A stretch of 44,693 nucleotides of DNA, taken from NCBI GenBank assembly GCA_009778485.1, contig WRJQ01000010.1:1-44693 (forward strand). Direction: 5' to 3'. Of the stretch, positions 1 to 7,686 are shown one piece after another. The position numbers and the translations under genes were made by a program. Positions within the stretch are counted from its first letter, which is position 1, and each line of letters starts with the position of its first letter. Under the pieces are notes generated by a model that did not search any database, was not told where the DNA came from, and was given only the letters and a program-made list of their open reading frames with translations. This DNA comes from Oscillospiraceae bacterium (GTDB taxonomy: Bacteria; Bacillota; Clostridia; Oscillospirales; Oscillospiraceae).

Positions 1-142
1 GTCGCTGCGGATTACACTAAGACTCGCGTCACAGCAAGCTGTAACGCTCGCTCGTTCCATCGCAGCTCCTCTTCGAATCGAAGCAGGCTTCGATTCGATA
101 AACAGGTAATCATGTGGAGCGCTCGCGAATTGACGCATGGAT
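1..142. other. Intergenic DNA with hairpins, no gene seen
   Basis: I see no credible coding region here. Two palindromes are visible: a 10-bp stem at 74-83/88-97 with a 4-nt loop, and an 8-bp stem at 131-138/141-148 whose flanks (CGCTC near 119 and GAGCG near 151) extend the pairing. The second hairpin runs into the dispersed repeat that starts at 143. The stretch could be the 3' side of an upstream transcription unit or part of the repeat element. Confidence 0.5.
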
Positions 143-203
143 GCGTCATTGAGCGATAGAAATGAAATGTAACGCCTGGAGGTAGTGGGTACCTGAACAG
201 ACA
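143..203 (+). repeat. Dispersed intergenic repeat B, copy 1
   Basis: The segment 143-200 matches the reverse complement of 23130-23187 with only about four differences over 58 bases. Its last 32 bases match 35331-35362 at about 29 positions. The core reads GGAGGTAGTGGGTACCTGAA. It lies 29 bases upstream of the dehydrogenase start, so it may sit in that gene's leader. Confidence 0.8.
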
Positions 204-231
204 TAAACAATTTACGTTTGGAGGATTTATT

Positions 232-1014
232 ATGCCGGATATTAAAGACTTTTCACTCGATTACTTCAGCCTCGCGGGGAAGACTGCGATCGTGACCGGG
301 GCAAACCAAGGCCTGGGCATGGCCTATGCGCTCGCCTTCGCGAAAGCGGGCGCCGACCTGTTCATACCGCACTACACGGAAGACGTCGCGGAAGTCCGCG
401 AGCTTGTCGAAAACGAAGGCAGGCGCGTAGAGTTCGTGCGGGGCGACCTGAGCAAGAGGGAGCACGTAGACGAGATCATCAGCGGCTGCCTGGGCGCATA
501 CGGAAAAATAGACATACTCGTCAACAACGCGGGGACGAACCACTTCGAGGACGTGATGACCTACCCGGACGAGCAGTACAGAAGGGTACTCGACGTCCAG
601 CTTAACGCGGTCTACTACATGACCCACGAAGTCGGCAAGGTGATGGCGAAGAATGGAGGCGGCAAGATAATCAACATCGGCTCCGCGCTGTCGTTCACAG
701 CGGATAACAACTGCCCGCCGTACATCATAGCCAAGCACGGCGTAATCGGCATCACGCGCTACTTCGCCAGCGACCTCGGCAAGTACAACGTGAAAGTCAA
801 CGCGCTGTGCCCCGGCTTCTTCTACTCGGAGATGAACGCCGCGATAAGCGACAACAAAGAGTTCTATGACAAGATTACGGGGAGGATCCCGCTTGGCCGC
901 TGGGGGACGTCGCATGACTTGATGGGCGCAATCGTATTCCTGGCAAGCGGCGCTTCCGACTACATGAACGGCTGGTACCTGAGCGTCGACGGCGGGTTCG
1001 CGACGACGCTGTAG
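232..1014 (+). CDS. Short-chain dehydrogenase/reductase (SDR family)
   Basis: A 260-residue classical SDR, probably a cytoplasmic NAD(P)-dependent oxidoreductase acting on a hydroxyl/keto group. Visible motifs: the Rossmann nucleotide loop TGANQGLG at residues 22-29, DL at 72-73, NNAG at 98-101, Asn125, Ser151 and the catalytic Y164-x3-K168. The C-terminus has the usual YMNGWYLSVDGG pattern. The GGAGG at 220-224, 7 bases before the ATG, supports the start. Overall it resembles KduD- and FabG-type SDRs, but substrate cannot be read from sequence. It is followed 82 bases later by a zinc alcohol dehydrogenase on the same strand, and the two may oxidise successive intermediates of one pathway. 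The order and motifs are seen; the pathway role is inferred. Confidence 0.93.
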   Translation: MPDIKDFSLDYFSLAGKTAIVTGANQGLGMAYALAFAKAGADLFIPHYTEDVAEVRELVENEGRRVEFVRGDLSKREHVDEIISGCLGAYGKIDILVNNAGTNHFEDVMTYPDEQYRRVLDVQLNAVYYMTHEVGKVMAKNGGGKIINIGSALSFTADNNCPPYIIAKHGVIGITRYFASDLGKYNVKVNALCPGFFYSEMNAAISDNKEFYDKITGRIPLGRWGTSHDLMGAIVFLASGASDYMNGWYLSVDGGFATTL

Positions 1015-1096
1015 GCAACCGGCAGCAAACGGAACGTATACTCGAACCTGTGAGGGCTGAGCGAAGTTGAGTTTGTGACGACGAGGTGAATCATTC

Positions 1097-2194
1097 ATGA
1101 AGATCAAAGCAGCGCTGACTAAGGAAAAGGACAGCTTGTTCTCAATCGAGGAGATCGACCTTGAGGAGCCCCGGAGCGATGAACTGCTTGTCAAAGTAGT
1201 CGCAAGCGGTTTTTGCCATACCGACGAGCTTGTCAGGACGCAGGCGATACCTGCGCCGTTGCCGGCGGTGCTCGGGCATGAAGGCTGCGGGATAGTGGAG
1301 AAAACCGGAGCCGACGTCAAAGAGTTCAAGCCGGGCGACAAAGTAGCGTTCTCATTCGGGAGCTGCGGGAAATGCGACTGCTGCCTCGAAGGGCGGCCTA
1401 CGCTTTGCGACCATTTCAGCATGGTGAACTTTGGCGGGGTGCAGCTCGACGGCACTTCGCGGCTCTCGCAAAACGGCAAGCCGCTCGCGTCGTTCTTCGG
1501 GCAGTCGTCGTTCGCCGAGTACGCCGTCGTCAACGAAAGGGGCGCGGTAAAAGTACCGGACGGCGTACCTCTTGAGATTGCCGGCCCGCTGGGCTGCGGC
1601 TTGCAGACAGGCGCAGGCGCTGTGCTCAACCGCCTAAAACCGCGCCCGGGTTCCGCTATCGCAGTATTCGGCTGCGGCAGCGTGGGCTTGAGCGCGCTCA
1701 TGGCAGCCAAGATTTCCGGCTGCGCGACTATCATCGCCGTGGACAGGGTGCAGTCCAGGTTGGACGCCTCTTTGGAGCTGGGCGCTACGCACGTTGTCGG
1801 CAGCAAGCAAGGAGAAGACATTGTAAGCCGCATTCGCGAGATTACTGGCTCGGGCGCGGATTGCTCAATCGACGCTTCGGGCAGCGGGATATGTACGCGC
1901 ATGGCGCTCAACTGCACGCGTAGGGGCAGCTCTACCGTCCTTATTGGGGGCGGCGGCGAGATGACGCTCAATGCGGAGATTGACGTGATGGCGGATGCGA
2001 AGTCGCTGGTAGGCGTGGTCGAGGGCGACTCCAATCCGAAACTGTTCATACCGGAGCTCATGGAGCATTACCTGGCCGGCAGGTTCCCCTTCAATAAGCT
2101 TATAACTTTCTACGATTTTGAAGACATCAATACAGCGATGAACGATTCTCTCAGCGGGAAGACGATAAAAGCTGTGCTGAGGATGATGAGCTGA
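1097..2194 (+). CDS. Zinc-dependent medium-chain alcohol dehydrogenase
   Basis: A 365-residue MDR-family alcohol dehydrogenase. Catalytic zinc ligands are Cys40, His61-Glu62 and Cys167. Structural zinc ligands are Cys90, Cys93, Cys96 and Cys104. The NAD-binding loop is G192-x-G194-x2-G197. The pattern resembles aryl-alcohol/class III-type dehydrogenases. 6-hydroxycyclohex-1-ene-1-carboxyl-CoA dehydrogenase of benzoyl-CoA degradation belongs to the same superfamily, so a role beside the reductase operon on the other strand is possible but unproven. GAGGTGA at 1083-1089 supports the ATG. Its stop codon shares one base with the next start (TGATG), so the two genes are translationally coupled. 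Confidence 0.93.
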   Translation: MKIKAALTKEKDSLFSIEEIDLEEPRSDELLVKVVASGFCHTDELVRTQAIPAPLPAVLGHEGCGIVEKTGADVKEFKPGDKVAFSFGSCGKCDCCLEGRPTLCDHFSMVNFGGVQLDGTSRLSQNGKPLASFFGQSSFAEYAVVNERGAVKVPDGVPLEIAGPLGCGLQTGAGAVLNRLKPRPGSAIAVFGCGSVGLSALMAAKISGCATIIAVDRVQSRLDASLELGATHVVGSKQGEDIVSRIREITGSGADCSIDASGSGICTRMALNCTRRGSSTVLIGGGGEMTLNAEIDVMADAKSLVGVVEGDSNPKLFIPELMEHYLAGRFPFNKLITFYDFEDINTAMNDSLSGKTIKAVLRMMS

Positions 2195-2670
2195 TGCCTT
2201 TTTTTGCCAAGAAACCGAAGACCTCCACCCAGAAGGCGCAGAAGGCCCAGATGGGGATTTTCATCAGGCTCGCTGCCTGCGGGTATCTGGTGTATATCAT
2301 TGTGCAGATGTTCCAGGTCACAGACGAGGAAGACTCAATCAACCCGAACTTGAAGCTGGGCATCGGAATTCTCTTCGCGGTGGCCGCCGCTGTTCTGGCC
2401 GCGATGTCCGTGATCGAGCTGGTGCGCAACTATAAATCGGGGTATTATAAACCTTCGGCGCATACCGACGATTTAATCGAAGGCGAGGCCGATGGCGCCG
2501 ATGCGGCGGATGAGCTGCCGGAAGAGGAGCAGCCCGAAGACGAAGACGAAGACGAAGACGAAGACGAGTGGGACGAAGAGGGCGAAGACGAAGACGAAGA
2601 CGAAGACGAAGACGAAGACGAAGACGAAGACGAGTGGGACGAAGAGGGCGAAGACGACTACGCCGACTGA
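2194..2670 (+). CDS. Two-TM membrane protein with Asp/Glu-repeat tail
   Basis: Function not recognised. The 158-residue product has a short basic N-terminus (KKPKTSTQKAQKAQ), two hydrophobic segments at about residues 21-40 and 55-77, then a tail from about residue 100 that is almost entirely Asp and Glu. Two near-identical tail units each end in EWDEEGED. The lysine-rich N-terminus suggests that both termini are cytoplasmic. It overlaps the alcohol dehydrogenase stop by one base, and this coupling is the best evidence that it is translated. The tail is built from a GACGAA hexamer array, so its length may vary by slippage. Such tails can bind cations or basic proteins, but nothing here proves a role. 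Confidence 0.7.
   Translation: MPFFAKKPKTSTQKAQKAQMGIFIRLAACGYLVYIIVQMFQVTDEEDSINPNLKLGIGILFAVAAAVLAAMSVIELVRNYKSGYYKPSAHTDDLIEGEADGADAADELPEEEQPEDEDEDEDEDEWDEEGEDEDEDEDEDEDEDEDEWDEEGEDDYAD
2536..2655 (+). repeat. In-frame GACGAA hexamer microsatellite
   Basis: Two runs of the hexamer GACGAA (about 2539-2568 and 2587-2631) are each followed by the same GAGTGGGACGAAGAGGGC block. The array encodes the acidic tail of the preceding gene. The hexamer keeps the reading frame when copies are gained or lost. Confidence 0.85.
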
Positions 2671-2674
2671 ACAA

Positions 2675-2727
2675 GTTAACATAAAGAGGTTGATTATCAT
2701 TTTGATAATCAACCTCTTTATGTTAAC
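2675..2727. terminator. Perfect 25-bp hairpin between convergent genes
   Basis: Positions 2675-2699 and 2703-2727 are perfect reverse complements separated by a TTT loop. It lies between the stops of convergent genes (2670 on +, 2742 on -) and probably ends transcription in both directions. There is no long T tract, so intrinsic termination is likely but not certain. Confidence 0.75.
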
Positions 2728-2741
2728 CTAATGCAAACCTA

Positions 2742-4307
2742 TCAGTCGAAGCAGCCCATGCGGCCCGGGACGAAAATCCTCCCGTCCATTACTTTCAGCT
2801 CGTCCGCAAGCAGGGGCTTAAAGCCCATCTGCCCGAGGACGTCCCTGTCAAGATCGACGCCCGGGGCAATCTCAGTGAGCATAACGCCATCCGCGACCAG
2901 TTTAAAAACAGCGCGCTCCGTGCAGATCACTACTTCCTGGCCTTTCTCGCGCGAGAGCTTTCCGTTGAACGTGATCTGATCGACCTTCGCTACGAATTTC
3001 GGGATGCTGCCGTCCTTTATAATAGAGAGTTTGCCGCCTTCAACGGCGGATTCAAAGCCCTTGGCCGTGAGCGTAGTGCAAAAGACGACCTTCTTCGCCG
3101 TTTGGCTGATGTCGATGAAACCGCCTTGGCCGGCCGCGCGGCCGCCGAACTTGCTGACGTTCACGTTCCCTTCGGCGTCGATCTGAGCGGCGCCCAGGAA
3201 AGTGATGTCAAGCCCTCCGCCATGGTAGAAGTCGAACATAGAGGGATGCGCCACATACGACGTCACGTTGATCGCGGAGCCGAAGTCGGCTCTGCTTTGC
3301 GGTGTACCTCCGAAGGTACCGAGTTCCAGCGTGAACGTCATGTCCTTTGTCACGCCTTCGACGTCGGCAGCGGCGCCTACTGCGGCGCCAACGCCGACCC
3401 CGACGTTTATCAGCGCGCCCCTTCTTACCTCGAACACCGCCCTGCGGCAGATGATGTCGTCAGAGCTGAGGACGTCTTTAGGCTTTGACACGGCGCCCGG
3501 AGGGCAAAGGAGCTCGCCGCTCATGTAAGGGCTGTAAACAGTCCCGGCAGTCTGCCTGTGGTACTCATCCTGCTCCTTGCTCACGACGACTGCGTCTACG
3601 AGTTCCCCGGGCACGACGACTTCCTTGGCTTTGAGAGTGCCTGCCGCAGCCGCCTGCTTGACCTGCACGATGACTTTCCCGTTGGAGGCTTTGGCAGCGA
3701 GCGCGACTTCGAGGATCTCGAGCTTCAGGGCTTCTTCCTCAATCGTCAGGTTGCCGTTTTCATCGGCTGTTGTACCGCGGATAATGGCGACGTTGATGGG
3801 CCTTGTCTTGAAGAACAGGTACTCCTCGCCATCCAGCTCCATCAGCTCGACAAGATTTTCGGTCGTCTTGCTGTTGAGCTTGCCGCCATCCTGCCTGGGG
3901 TCGATGTATGTGCCGATGCCAATCTTCGTCAGCAAACCCGGCTGCTTCGCAGCCGTGCACCTGAATAGCTGGTTCAGCACTCCCTGCGGGAAGACGTATG
4001 CCTCTATTTCATTTGAGTCAATCAGTTTTCCGAGGACAGGCACGACATTCGGGTGGGTGCAGACGGTCCTTTTCAGAAAACCGGGATGCCCGAACCTGTC
4101 GCTCGCGCCGTATCGGAGCGGGCTGCCCTGGCCGCAGCCGTTGTAAAGGGTGAGGCTGCCCGGATGGCCGCTCTCGACGAAGCGGTCTTCCAGGGATTTT
4201 ACGACGTACTCGGGGTAGCCGACCATGCTCGCCGAAGTCGTCACAATCGTATCCCCGTCGCGTATCAGGTCGAGCGCAGCAGAGACGTCCATGACCTTGC
4301 TATTCAA
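2742..4307 (-). CDS. Acyl-CoA:acetate/3-ketoacid CoA-transferase (YdiF/Pct-like)
   Basis: A 521-residue family I CoA-transferase with both halves fused, the size typical of propionate CoA-transferase and YdiF. It would move CoA from acetyl- or another acyl-CoA onto a carboxylic acid via a glutamyl-CoA thioester. The likely catalytic Glu is residue 328 in TLELGTFGGTP; the Gly-rich GVGVGAAVGAAADVEGV segment precedes it. It is the last gene of the reductase operon, 91 bases after the downstream BadF-type ATPase gene. This placement suggests it activates the acid substrate of the complex or recycles product CoA. The start is probably TTG: an AAAGGGGA site lies 9 bases before it. An in-frame ATG at 4292 is the alternative. 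Confidence 0.92.
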   Translation of the reverse strand: MNSKVMDVSAALDLIRDGDTIVTTSASMVGYPEYVVKSLEDRFVESGHPGSLTLYNGCGQGSPLRYGASDRFGHPGFLKRTVCTHPNVVPVLGKLIDSNEIEAYVFPQGVLNQLFRCTAAKQPGLLTKIGIGTYIDPRQDGGKLNSKTTENLVELMELDGEEYLFFKTRPINVAIIRGTTADENGNLTIEEEALKLEILEVALAAKASNGKVIVQVKQAAAAGTLKAKEVVVPGELVDAVVVSKEQDEYHRQTAGTVYSPYMSGELLCPPGAVSKPKDVLSSDDIICRRAVFEVRRGALINVGVGVGAAVGAAADVEGVTKDMTFTLELGTFGGTPQSRADFGSAINVTSYVAHPSMFDFYHGGGLDITFLGAAQIDAEGNVNVSKFGGRAAGQGGFIDISQTAKKVVFCTTLTAKGFESAVEGGKLSIIKDGSIPKFVAKVDQITFNGKLSREKGQEVVICTERAVFKLVADGVMLTEIAPGVDLDRDVLGQMGFKPLLADELKVMDGRIFVPGRMGCFD

Positions 4308-4338
4308 AATTTCAATCCCCTTTCCTTGTTTAGACAGT

Positions 4339-4370
4339 ATGGGATTGCGGGTCAGGCCCGCAATGACGAA
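4339..4370. repeat. REP-like palindrome, copy 1
   Basis: The arms GGGATTGCGGG and CCCGCAATGACG form a hairpin around TCAGG. The pattern ATGGGAT...ATGACGA recurs at 15811-15840 and 38759-38790. Here it sits inside the operon, between an ATPase gene and the CoA-transferase, where it could stabilise or process the mRNA. Confidence 0.75.
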
Positions 4371-4398
4371 AATGCTGAGTTGACAGCAGTAGCAGGTT

Positions 4399-5172
4399 TC
4401 ATATACCCTTGACGCTGCACAGCGCGGCGCCGATCGCTCCGCAGTACTCTGCGTCTTCGGGTATGGTGAAGCTGCGGCCGAGGCGGGCTTCCAGCGCCTT
4501 CACGAACGCCGCGTTTTTAGCCAGCCCGCCAATCAGGACGACGTTGCCGCCCGGAGAAGCCGTAAGGTCAGCCAGCACCGTCGCAGCCCTTGTCGCCGCC
4601 GCCCTGTTGGCGGTTGACATCACAGCCTCCGGCGCGGCTCCCGCGTTGAGCAGGCTGAGCGCGTCCAGCTCTGAGAAGACGACGCAGCCTTCGTTCATCT
4701 CGCCAGCGTCCGGCCCGTCGCAGTTGCTGATTTGCTCGAGAGTCAGCTCAAGGCGGGCGCCCAGGTACTCCAGGAACGCGCCAATGCCCGCTGAACACTT
4801 CTGGTTGAGCACAAACTCGTCAATCAGGCGGGTGGTCCCCAAAGCGGCGGATAAGGTCTCGTCCGCGCCCGCGCTCATCACCGCCGTGGCGCCGGGCAAG
4901 GCGTACTGAGCGGCCCGAGCGGCGGCGACGGTCTCGGTGTAATGCTCGGAGGCGAACGCGACGTCGAACTTCCCCTTGCCGGTGGAGACGACTCTCTCAA
5001 CGTCCCCTGCGGCAATGCCGGCGTTCTTCAGCGCCTCGTCATAGGCTTTTTGCGCTTGTTGCGGGCGATCTATCCCGCCTGTGGGCACGGCCGAGCGCCC
5101 GATGATTTTCTCGTCTTTCATTATGGCTGCCTTTGTATTGCAGATACCCATATCGATTCCGGCGATTATCAT
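4399..5172 (-). CDS. BadF/BcrA/HgdC-type ATPase (reductase/dehydratase activator)
   Basis: A 257-residue ASKHA-fold ATPase of the family that energises electrons for benzoyl-CoA reductase and 2-hydroxyacyl-CoA dehydratases through a bridging [4Fe-4S] cluster. Seen: the N-terminal phosphate loop AGIDMGICNTK (residues 4-14), Cys126 in NQKCSAGIGAFLE and Cys163 in EGCVVFSE, the two cluster cysteines expected per subunit, and a C-terminal GGLAKN. Unusual: where the family has a DxGGQ motif this protein has SAGADETL (100-107), so the second phosphate-binding segment has diverged. It follows the large reductase subunit by 18 bases. With the other ATPase of this operon it would form a heterodimer as in BcrAD or BzdPQ. 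Confidence 0.85.
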   Translation of the reverse strand: MIIAGIDMGICNTKAAIMKDEKIIGRSAVPTGGIDRPQQAQKAYDEALKNAGIAAGDVERVVSTGKGKFDVAFASEHYTETVAAARAAQYALPGATAVMSAGADETLSAALGTTRLIDEFVLNQKCSAGIGAFLEYLGARLELTLEQISNCDGPDAGEMNEGCVVFSELDALSLLNAGAAPEAVMSTANRAAATRAATVLADLTASPGGNVVLIGGLAKNAAFVKALEARLGRSFTIPEDAEYCGAIGAALCSVKGI

Positions 5173-5190
5173 TGACTAAAGCCCCCTTTC

Positions 5191-6513
5191 CTACTCGTCG
5201 TCCAGCATCTGGTAGCCGAGGCTTTCCATCCAGGTGTCAAGCTGTTCGAGCATGCGTTTTTCATCCAGATCCACACGGTCGCCCGGCTGCGCGCCCTCAT
5301 AGACCATGACGCTGTAGCCGTCTTCGCGCAGGCGCATGGCCTGCTCTTTGCGCAGCAGCGTACAGCCGACGCCGGCCCGCCATATCCCGAGCAGGGCGCC
5401 GTCGCAGTTGTAGATGCGCATCATGGTGTTGAGCTTGTCGGGCTCGATGTATTCCTCAATCTTCCAGTGCCTCGGGGAACGGGCGTCGGGCGTGGTCATA
5501 AACCGGACCAGATCCTCCCTGGTGCTCAGCTCCATGCCTGCTTCATACGAGGGCTCCGTGAAGCTGCGAACGGAATAGCTCCCATCTTCGGCAAAGATCA
5601 GTTCCCTGAGGTTTGAATACTGGGAGCCGAGGCAAACCGCGCCGTATCGCTCCATGTACCGGTAGTACTTGAGGAAGTGCCAGGGAGGCGGGTGGGCCTC
5701 CAGCCACCTGAAACGTTCAGTCCCGACGGCGGCTATTTTGTTCTCAACGCGGAACTTGACCTCATCGCGCAGCGACTTCCAGAAGTTTGAAAGCACATCC
5801 GGGCCCATCTTTGGCGAAGGCCTGAGCTGGAAGAAGGAGTAGAGGTCCTTGACAGTCAGCGGAGTCGGCTTGAACGTCATGTAGTAAGCGATCTCGCTGC
5901 GCATGTCGTTGATGCTGCCGTAGCTTTTTGCCATCTCGAACAATATCTCGTCGTCCAGTTTTTGCCCGAAGACGATCTCCATTTCGTTGAGCAGCTTCAG
6001 GGTGTTGTAGTTCCTGTGGTCGAGCATGGCCTCTTCTCTTTTTTCGTCGCGTTCGCCGATGTACATGGTGAAGTCGTTGGTCCACCTGGCAATCGGTTTG
6101 AAGTCGCGGGCTTGCTGCCCGCGCTTGATATGCGAATCGCAGACGCAGGGGAAGGGCACAGTGAAGTTGCGCAGCGGGAACGGCTTCCCGTCCGCTGTGT
6201 TGCCGAGGAACTGCGCTCCCCAGCAGGTGTTGTGGTATCCGCAGATTTCGCGCCCCCAGCCCCTGACTTCGCTCGCGAGGCGGCAGTTGCGCGCGAATGG
6301 CTCGTCCTGCGCAGCCATCATGGCTCCTACAGGGTTATCCTCCACGACGCGGATTGCCGGGAATGCGGACGCCCAGTCCAGAGTCCAGCTTGTCATGCCC
6401 TGGCCGAGGACTTTATCGGTGCCGGCGATAGCCCCGTCGTAACTCCGCCTTATCTCCTTGGCGAGATCCCAGCATTCAAGGGGCCTTGTTTCCCAAATCT
6501 GTCCTTTTTTCAT
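5191..6513 (-). CDS. Benzoyl-CoA reductase/2-hydroxyacyl-CoA dehydratase subunit, BcrB/BadE/BzdO-like
   Basis: A 440-residue subunit of the HgdB/BcrB superfamily. In this family it carries a [4Fe-4S] cluster and, with its partner, binds the CoA ester for low-potential reduction. Cysteine-bearing segments include REICGYHNTCWG and PFPCVCDSH in the N-terminal third and YNCDGALLGIWRAGVGCTLLR near the C-terminus, where the family keeps cluster ligands. Length fits BcrB/BzdO better than the dehydratase beta subunits (about 380). The frame is also open to a TTG at 6540, which would overlap the upstream gene by 11 bases. I chose ATG 6513 (MKKGQIWETRP) because AAGG directly precedes it and GGGGG lies 12 bases upstream. 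Substrate is not determined. Confidence 0.85.
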   Translation of the reverse strand: MKKGQIWETRPLECWDLAKEIRRSYDGAIAGTDKVLGQGMTSWTLDWASAFPAIRVVEDNPVGAMMAAQDEPFARNCRLASEVRGWGREICGYHNTCWGAQFLGNTADGKPFPLRNFTVPFPCVCDSHIKRGQQARDFKPIARWTNDFTMYIGERDEKREEAMLDHRNYNTLKLLNEMEIVFGQKLDDEILFEMAKSYGSINDMRSEIAYYMTFKPTPLTVKDLYSFFQLRPSPKMGPDVLSNFWKSLRDEVKFRVENKIAAVGTERFRWLEAHPPPWHFLKYYRYMERYGAVCLGSQYSNLRELIFAEDGSYSVRSFTEPSYEAGMELSTREDLVRFMTTPDARSPRHWKIEEYIEPDKLNTMMRIYNCDGALLGIWRAGVGCTLLRKEQAMRLREDGYSVMVYEGAQPGDRVDLDEKRMLEQLDTWMESLGYQMLDDE

Positions 6514-6529
6514 ATCCTTAGCCAACCCC

Positions 6530-7681
6530 CTAAATCTCAATTTTGTTATGCCAGCCGACCAGGCGGGTTATGCCGGCGCGGAGCATATTCATAAATGCTT
6601 CCAGATGAAGCTGCGTCTCTTCCTTAGGGACAGTCATGTCGCGCTCGAAATAGTGGTACTGTATGTTCCTCTCGCGCAGGATCTTCCACACCTCGTAGTT
6701 GTCCGTGCCGTGCGGGTGGCAGTATATCTGCTTTGCGATTATCGCGCCGTCCACGAAGTAATCCTCCGCCAGCTCGAAGATACGCTGCGGCCGCCTTCTC
6801 CAGTTGCTGTCCTTGACAGGGTGGTTGTTCCTGCCGAGATAGCGCAGGGAGATTGCCATGAGCCGGTCTTCCTGCGGGTATATGTTGTTCCAGAAGTAGT
6901 TAGTCCCGTTCTCAAGCTCGTCAATCACGACATTGCCGCCCAGAGATTCGATCAGTTCCTCGAGCTTGCTGTCCCAGGTCTCGCTGCCGATGAGCATCAG
7001 GCGTACCATGTCGCGCCCTTCGCGGGCTTGGAGCTCTGCCAGGAACTGTTCGAGGATTACGTTCATCTCCGCTTTGTCCATGACCTGGTCCGCAAGCAGG
7101 AGGTTCATGAACTCCGAGCCGAGTATGACTGGCTTGTCGGCGCGGCGCAGCTCGCAGATTGTGCGCAGCAATGTCCTGTTCTTGTTGTATACTTCGATAG
7201 CGTTGTCGAGCGCTTCGTCGGTGATCGTGACGCCGAGCCACTCCTCAAACCTTGTTTTCAGCACGTCGAGTTCAGAGCGCAGCACATCCTTTGAGGACTT
7301 CGACTCGGTGTAGTCCGGCAGGAAAAGGTAGTGCTTGAAAAGCTGCGGGGCGTTGTTGGTCGCCACCTCGTAGACATTGAACATCCACTGGCAGCCTTCC
7401 GTGTTGACGAAACCGTCGATATAGTCCATCCTGCCCAGCAGCAACTGATTTGCCATGTCCTTGACAGGGTAGCACGCGGCGTAAATCCATTTGTCGCTTA
7501 TGATATCCGGCTCGTGCTCCGCCAGGATGCGCACGGGGAGCAGCCCCGCTGCGTAGGCCAGCTCTTCGGGGAAGTAGGTCTCAAACCATCCGATCACCTT
7601 GCCGCCTTTGCGAGCTTTCCACGCTTTTGCATACTCGTGCCGCCCGGCGACCAGTTCTTTAAAATCCATATTGAATTCCAT
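6530..7681 (-). CDS. Benzoyl-CoA reductase/2-hydroxyacyl-CoA dehydratase subunit, BcrC/BadD/BzdN-like
   Basis: A 383-residue member of the same fold family (2-hydroxyglutaryl-CoA dehydratase D-component type), the usual size for BcrC/BzdN. The N-terminal GGKVIGWFETYFPEELAYAA is characteristic. Candidate cluster ligands are Cys70 (YAACYPVKD), Cys97 (TEGCQW) and Cys321 (QIYCHPHGTDNYE). It forms the expected pair with the next subunit and starts 5 bases after the upstream ATPase stop. The first ATG is only a base from the GAAAGGA site; the in-frame ATG four codons later (7669, MDFKELVAG) may be the true start. Cytoplasmic and expected to be oxygen-sensitive. Confidence 0.87.
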   Translation of the reverse strand: MEFNMDFKELVAGRHEYAKAWKARKGGKVIGWFETYFPEELAYAAGLLPVRILAEHEPDIISDKWIYAACYPVKDMANQLLLGRMDYIDGFVNTEGCQWMFNVYEVATNNAPQLFKHYLFLPDYTESKSSKDVLRSELDVLKTRFEEWLGVTITDEALDNAIEVYNKNRTLLRTICELRRADKPVILGSEFMNLLLADQVMDKAEMNVILEQFLAELQAREGRDMVRLMLIGSETWDSKLEELIESLGGNVVIDELENGTNYFWNNIYPQEDRLMAISLRYLGRNNHPVKDSNWRRRPQRIFELAEDYFVDGAIIAKQIYCHPHGTDNYEVWKILRERNIQYHYFERDMTVPKEETQLHLEAFMNMLRAGITRLVGWHNKIEI

Positions 7682-7686
7682 TCCTT

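Noticed and set aside
253-2061. A 602-codon open frame antisense to the two dehydrogenases
   Set aside because: The sense strand holds two complete enzymes with all catalytic motifs. The antisense frame is open because of GC-rich codon use and has no ribosome site or family likeness.
2536-2655. Hexamer array as a CRISPR
   Set aside because: Units are 6 bases without spacers and stay in frame in a gene.
6513-6540. Possible frameshift between the two reductase subunits
   Set aside because: The apparent 11-base overlap comes from an upstream TTG. Both proteins are full length and the ATG at 6513 removes the overlap.
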